A DNA stretch of 45,082 nucleotides, taken from NCBI GenBank assembly GCA_035277485.1, contig DATEKK010000152.1:1-45082 (forward strand), written 5' to 3'. How positions within the stretch are numbered: position 1 is the first letter of the stretch; every line of letters starts with the position of its first letter. The notes beneath the pieces were generated by a model, which was not told where the DNA came from, searched no databases, and saw only the letters and a list, made by a program, of their open reading frames with translations. Positions 41,822 through 45,082 of the stretch are shown here, piece after piece. This DNA is from JADGGM01 sp035277485 (GTDB lineage Bacteria; Gemmatimonadota; Gemmatimonadetes; Gemmatimonadales; Gemmatimonadaceae). The translations under genes were made by a program, and so were the position numbers.

Positions 41822-42871
41822 ATGGCGACGGCTGTGGCTGGTAAAGCATTGGCGGCCGGTGGTCGAAGGGAGAGGCAGCGGGGCGGGCGCGAGTCAAAGG
41901 AGGATTTTGTGAAGAAGACTGTCGACCGCGAGCGCGCGCAGAAGAGCCCGAGGAAGGCCAGGGCGCGGCGCCCGCAGAATCCGACAATTGAATATGGCGC
42001 GCAGGCGGGGCAGGATTTGCTCGATCTGTACATCGCCGAGGCGCATGAGATTCCGCAGCGGACGGCCGCGGAGCAGAAGGCGCTTGCGCGTGTGATGCGT
42101 GATCCGTCGGCGTCGGCGGACCAGAAGGCGGACGCGCGGGACAAGCTCATCTCGGCGAACATCCGATTCGCGTTCTCGATTGCGAAGCAGTATCAGCATC
42201 GGGGGCTCGATCTGGAGGATTTGATCGCCGAGGCGAACACGGGACTCGTGCGCGCGGCGGACAAGTTCGATCCCGACGTTGGTGTGAACTTCATTTCGTA
42301 CGCGGTGTGGTGGATCCGTCAGGCGATCCACGCCGCGCTGGCGCGGCAGTCGCGTTCCGTTAGGCTTCCGGCCAATCGGGCGAGCGACCTGACGCGGATC
42401 GCGCGGGCGCGGACCGCCCTCGAGTCTTCGTTGGGCCGAGCGCCGACGGTGGATGAGATCGCGTACGTGGCGCAGTTGTCGCCGGCGATGGTGAAGGACC
42501 TGCAGGGGTTGACGCAGCCCGAGCGGTCGTTCGACGAGCCGTTAGGCGAAGGGCACGGCGAGCGTGAGGGGCGGACGCTGGCGAGCATACTCTCGGTGGA
42601 AGATGCCGACGAGGATGCGCTGCCGGGGCGGATCGAGGAGGAGTCTCGGCGCACGCTGTTGATGCGGGCGTTGGAGACGTTGCCGCCGCGGGATCGGCGG
42701 GTATTGATTCTGTATTTCGGTCTCGAGAGTGGGGAGCCGATGACGCTCAATCAGATCGCCGGCATGTTGGGCGTGACGAGGGAGCGGGTTAGGCAGCTCA
42801 GGGATCGGGCGGTGATGGCGATCCGGCGTGGCCGGACGGCGGAAGAGCTCAAGCGGGAGTGGGCTGCATGA
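41822..42871 (+). CDS. RNA polymerase sigma factor, RpoD/SigA group
   Basis: The product has 349 residues. Region 1.2 (DLLDLYIAEAHEIPQRTAAEQ), region 2 (KLISANIRFAFSIAKQYQHRG, DLEDLIAEANTGLVRAADKFD, FISYAVWWIRQAIHAALARQS), region 3 (SLGRAPTVDEIAYVAQLSP) and region 4 (LPPRDRRVLILYFGLESGEP, TLNQIAGMLGVTRERVRQLR) are all present and strongly conserved. It lacks the long region 1.1 and so looks like a group 2 or compact primary factor. Two in-frame starts each have a good ribosome site: ATG 41822 (GAGGAG) and GTG 41909 (AAAGGAGG). The longer form adds a 29-residue basic leader. The stop overlaps the protease start (ATGA), so both are made together. Confidence 0.92.
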   Translation: MATAVAGKALAAGGRRERQRGGRESKEDFVKKTVDRERAQKSPRKARARRPQNPTIEYGAQAGQDLLDLYIAEAHEIPQRTAAEQKALARVMRDPSASADQKADARDKLISANIRFAFSIAKQYQHRGLDLEDLIAEANTGLVRAADKFDPDVGVNFISYAVWWIRQAIHAALARQSRSVRLPANRASDLTRIARARTALESSLGRAPTVDEIAYVAQLSPAMVKDLQGLTQPERSFDEPLGEGHGEREGRTLASILSVEDADEDALPGRIEEESRRTLLMRALETLPPRDRRVLILYFGLESGEPMTLNQIAGMLGVTRERVRQLRDRAVMAIRRGRTAEELKREWAA

Positions 42872-43923
42872 CAATAGAGGTAGCGCCGCTGAGGCTGTTA
42901 GGCGGTGCGGAAGTGGGAGATGAGACCAGATCGGGCGTCGCGTCTACGGATGCGGCGCCCGATTCTGTTCTGCTGGACGCGTACTCGGCGGCGGTGGTGG
43001 GGGCGGTCGAGCGCGTTGGGCCAAGCGTGGTGCACCTCGCAGTGCGAGGGGCGGTGAGGGCGGAGCGTGGGAGGAGACGGGGAAGGCCGATTGAGGGGTC
43101 GGGGTCGGGCTTCGTGTTTACGCCGGACGGCTTTGTGTTGACGAACTCGCACGTGGTGCATGGGGCGGAGTCTATCCGGTGCACGACTGCTGACGGGACG
43201 GCGATGGCAGCGGAGCTCGTGGGGGATGATCCGGATACCGATTTGGCCGTGGTGCGGGTGAACGGGCCGGCGCTCATTGCGGCGCCGTTAGGCGAGTCGC
43301 GCGCGCTCAAGCCGGGGCAGCTCGTCATCGCGATTGGGAATCCGCTGGGGTTTCAGGCGACGGTGACGGCGGGCGTGGTGAGTGCGTTAGGCCGGACGAT
43401 GCGGGCGGAGTCTGGCCGGCTGATCGACGGGATCATCCAGACGGACGCTGCTCTGAATCCTGGCAATTCCGGCGGACCGTTGGTGAGCTCGCGGGGCGAG
43501 GTGATTGGCGTGAACACGGCGGTGATTCAGGGGGCGCAGGGGATTTGTTTTGCGATTCCTATTGATACGGCGCGGTTCGTGATTCCGCGGTTGATTCGGG
43601 ACGGGAGGGTGAGACGGAGTTGGTTAGGCGTTGTGGGACAGACGATTCAGTTGTCGAGGCGGCGGGTGGCGCTCGAGCATCTCGCGGCGTCGGGTGGCGT
43701 ACTGGTGACCGGCGTGGAGCGTGGCAGCCCGGCGGAGCGTGGCGGGTTGCGGGAGGGGGACATCATCATCGGGCTCGCGGGGGAGGTCGTGAGCGGGATC
43801 GATGATCTGCAGCGGGTGCTAACGGAAGAGAGGATTGGGGAGCGGGTGGGGGCGGTGGTGTTGCGCGATGGCAGGCGGGTGACGACAGATGTGCTGCCAA
43901 TTGAGAGCCGCGCCACGCGTTGA
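42868..43923 (+). CDS. HtrA/DegP-type serine protease with PDZ domain
   Basis: The product has 351 residues. The trypsin-like domain (about 45-255) has catalytic His in TNSHVVHG, Asp in PDTDLAVVRV and Ser in NPGNSGGPLVS. One PDZ domain follows (about 265-345: GVLVTGVERGSPAERGGLRE then GDIIIGLAGEVVSGIDDL). The N-terminus MTIEVAPLRLLGGAEVGDET has no signal peptide or membrane anchor, unlike most HtrA proteins, so the enzyme is probably cytoplasmic. Its ATG overlaps the sigma stop by four bases. HtrA proteases cut unfolded or specific proteins; the coupling suggests the sigma factor or its inhibitor as a candidate substrate, which is inference only. Confidence 0.9.
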   Translation: MTIEVAPLRLLGGAEVGDETRSGVASTDAAPDSVLLDAYSAAVVGAVERVGPSVVHLAVRGAVRAERGRRRGRPIEGSGSGFVFTPDGFVLTNSHVVHGAESIRCTTADGTAMAAELVGDDPDTDLAVVRVNGPALIAAPLGESRALKPGQLVIAIGNPLGFQATVTAGVVSALGRTMRAESGRLIDGIIQTDAALNPGNSGGPLVSSRGEVIGVNTAVIQGAQGICFAIPIDTARFVIPRLIRDGRVRRSWLGVVGQTIQLSRRRVALEHLAASGGVLVTGVERGSPAERGGLREGDIIIGLAGEVVSGIDDLQRVLTEERIGERVGAVVLRDGRRVTTDVLPIESRATR

Positions 43924-43973
43924 TTACGGCAGTGGCGTGCCTCGAGGTCTATCCGCACGTGCATGCGATACGC

Positions 43974-44447
43974 TTAGCAGATCTGATTGGTGATTTGGCT
44001 AACCTTCCAGACACCTGCCTCGTCCCGAACATCGACGATCAATAAATCAGGCGGCTGGGCGCGATTGCATAGTCCGGCAAATGATCGATACAGGACGGAC
44101 AGAGACATTGTTATAGCAGAGCGACTCGCGTCGGAATACACAGCGCCTTCCAGCGTTCGTGATTGCTCGAAGAACTCGGGCGTCGCAGCGCGACGTGAAA
44201 GGAGCCATACAACCGGTTGGTCCCTCACCGTCAGTCCCTTCATCGCGACCGTGTCGCCCTGCTGCGCTGCGCGCATAAGACTATCTAGCGACAGAAGTGC
44301 GATCGTGGGCACCCGCACGTTTTTGCAACAACTTGGACTTAACCGTGTCTCAGCTCGCGACCTACATCCGAGTTGGGTTGCTAGACTGCCTATAAATGTA
44401 AGCGCTAGCAATGTTTTGATGCCTCTTACTCCTACTTGTATTCGCAT
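43974..44447 (-). CDS. Predicted lipoprotein of unknown function, lower GC
   Basis: The product has 157 residues. The signal LLALTFIGSLATQLGCRSRA ends in a lipobox-like QLGC. The mature part (SLDSLMRAAQQGDTVAMKGL, VYSDASRSAITMSLSVLYRS, PDLLIVDVRDEAGVWKVSQI) looks like a small alpha+beta domain that I do not recognise. Codon use is visibly less GC-biased than in the rest of the window, as in the two frames upstream, suggesting that the 44-45 kb stretch arrived by transfer. The ATG overlaps the end of the metallopeptidase-like frame by 16 bases, so they would be co-transcribed. Confidence 0.65.
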   Translation of the reverse strand: MRIQVGVRGIKTLLALTFIGSLATQLGCRSRAETRLSPSCCKNVRVPTIALLSLDSLMRAAQQGDTVAMKGLTVRDQPVVWLLSRRAATPEFFEQSRTLEGAVYSDASRSAITMSLSVLYRSFAGLCNRAQPPDLLIVDVRDEAGVWKVSQITNQIC

Positions 44448-44797
44448 CTCGTAGGCTGGACCGGGTTCGCTGCGCTATGGTAGGGATTTTCCGTGAACAT
44501 CGCGTCTTGCTCGTCGCCTAACGATCGTGCGGCGCCAGCACCACTCAAGCCAGCGTGGTAAGCGTGAGCGAGCTCGTGTATGACGATGGCGCCTAGATCA
44601 AAGTTGTGTTCAACATCCCCGCAGTGCGGACCCGGCCTGCTCGGATCGAGGTTGCTTGGATCTGTTGGATCTGAATGGTACGAAAGGAGAGCGTCTCGTA
44701 AGTGCGTGGGCCCGTCATGTTGCACAGGCTCACGCCGCCGCCTATACCCCAAAACGGGACAAGAAAAGCTGCGGCGATGTATGTGTCCGTATCCCAA
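44432..44797 (-). pseudogene. HExxH metallopeptidase-like domain, probably incomplete
   Basis: The C-terminal half is convincing: NFDLGAIVIHELAHAYHAGL carries the zinc motif HELAH, followed by GDEQDAMFTENPYHSAANP and ending QPTRCEYK. This matches the tail of M91-like and effector-type zinc peptidases (HELIHA..., E...TEN..R...G...R..Y). The first 40 residues look non-coding, while another minus-strand frame reads GIGGGVSLCNMTGPRTYETL just upstream. A frameshift between about 44640 and 44720 is therefore possible, or the gene starts late. In related toxins this domain ends a long polymorphic protein; here it is short. A membrane protein gene precedes it. Confidence 0.5.
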
Positions 44798-45082
44798 TGA
44801 GCCCGGAGATTGCCAGGTTCACGATCCAAAACGCTTCCACCGCTACGAACAGCCCGATCGCTATCGCTCCTAAGCGCGTATGACTCAACGAGCGGAGAAT
44901 GCCGACGATGATACCGCCAACTAGGCCCATCGCCAGATAGCATACGACGACTACGCCGTAGGACATGCCCTCTCGACGGGCTGACTGGGCGCCGCCCAGT
45001 GCCCACAGAATCGAAATGAGAATCGAGAAGGCGATCCCGAATTTCAATCCGTAGCCGATTCCCCATTTAAGGTTGCTAACGG
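44742..45082 (-). CDS. Small membrane protein, partial at window edge
   Basis: The frame enters from the right edge (reading NLKWGIGYG then LKFGIAFSILISILWALGGA) and ends at 44742. A TTG at 45047 could be a start but the frame is open to the edge, so it is annotated as partial. Three hydrophobic helices are visible: about 1-20 from the TTG, then YGVVVVCYLAMGLVGGIIVG and LGAIAIGLFVAVEAFWIVNLA. No family is recognised. It overlaps the following metallopeptidase-like frame and shares its lower GC. Confidence 0.55.
   Translation of the reverse strand, partial: VSNLKWGIGYGLKFGIAFSILISILWALGGAQSARREGMSYGVVVVCYLAMGLVGGIIVGILRSLSHTRLGAIAIGLFVAVEAFWIVNLAISGLIGIRTHTSPQLFLSRFGV

Larger units (their letters stand above)
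436..44522. repeat. Dispersed heptamer GTTAGGC / GCCTAAC, about 75 copies
   Basis: Read by eye, about 40 copies lie as GTTAGGC and about 37 as GCCTAAC on the plus strand. Examples are 436-442, 12553-12559, 33492-33498, 39211-39217 and 44516-44522. Spacing averages near 600 bases; visible gaps include 4.3-6.2 kb (the toxin-antitoxin region) and 42.9 kb onward thins out after 43.6 kb. Inside genes it is read in every frame: Leu-Gly (TTA GGC), Pro-Asn (CCT AAC), Val-Arg (GTT AGG) and Leu-Thr (CTA ACG). It also forms stop codons. Near-variants such as CTTAGGC, GTTAGGA and TCCTAAC occur less often. The entry spans the first to the last copy and is not one continuous element. Confidence 0.85.

Noticed and set aside
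1..45082. CRISPR arrays, tRNA, rRNA, IS transposases or phage genes
   Set aside because: None was seen: no regularly spaced 25-40-base repeats, no tRNA cloverleaf with TTCGA-type loop that I could fold, and no transposase or integrase motifs in the translations.

Overview
The window is high-GC (roughly two thirds G+C by eye) bacterial chromosome. The gene content fits a soil or environmental Gemmatimonadota: a SusC/SusD pair outside an obvious Bacteroidetes context, a 1071-residue BNR/VPS10-type secreted propeller, a very long ADOP-type ABC permease, a LytS/LytTR pair, a VIT-vWA protein with an ECF sigma factor, and Big_2 lipoproteins. This assignment is inference from gene families. No rRNA, tRNA, CRISPR array or insertion sequence was recognised.

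Layout. 0-2.6 kb: a small lipoprotein, an NTF2-like lipoprotein and a KirBac-type potassium channel. 2.8-4.6 kb: a LytS-type histidine kinase and its LytTR response regulator. 4.6-5.3 kb: a ribbon-helix-helix/PIN (VapBC-like) toxin-antitoxin module. 5.4-12.6 kb: outer-membrane uptake (siderophore-type TonB receptor, then SusC and SusD homologues). 12.6-12.8 kb: a hairpin- and G-run-rich convergent spacer. 12.8-17 kb, minus strand: an ADOP permease and an AbiEi-like/Fic fusion behind an AT-rich promoter. 17.1-18.4 kb: a hydrolase and two truncated gene remnants fused tail to tail. 18.4-27.1 kb: a BNR propeller protein, a two-ACT-domain regulator, a lipoprotein propeller with a phosphoesterase, and a flippase-like membrane protein. 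27.1-27.3 kb: a 60-bp-arm inverted repeat. 27.3-31.1 kb, minus strand: an operon of VIT-vWA protein, ECF sigma factor and anti-sigma factor. 31.4-35.7 kb: a TPR protein and an eight-repeat Big_2 lipoprotein, convergent and overlapping at their stop codons. 35.9-39.2 kb: TetR with its operators and an ABC exporter. 39.2-41.6 kb: DNA polymerase IV, a dienelactone hydrolase and an NTF2-like protein. 41.8-43.9 kb: a primary-type sigma factor translationally coupled to an HtrA protease. 44-45.1 kb: a lower-GC cluster with a lipoprotein, an HExxH metallopeptidase-like reading frame and a membrane protein cut by the window edge.

The strongest unexplained signal spans the whole window. The heptamer GTTAGGC (or its complement GCCTAAC) occurs about 75 times, roughly once per 600 bases, on both strands, in all reading frames, inside stop codons and in spacers. 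In such GC-rich DNA about five copies would be expected. It forces otherwise rare TTA and CTA codons, so the constraint acts on DNA, as for uptake signal sequences or HIP1. Other candidates for undescribed biology are the AbiEi-Fic fusion, the sigma/anti-sigma/VIT operon whose surface and anti-sigma proteins both carry a TonB-receptor-like EVV(V/I)TG segment, the cytoplasmic-looking HtrA coupled to a sigma factor, and the large inverted repeat at 27.1 kb.
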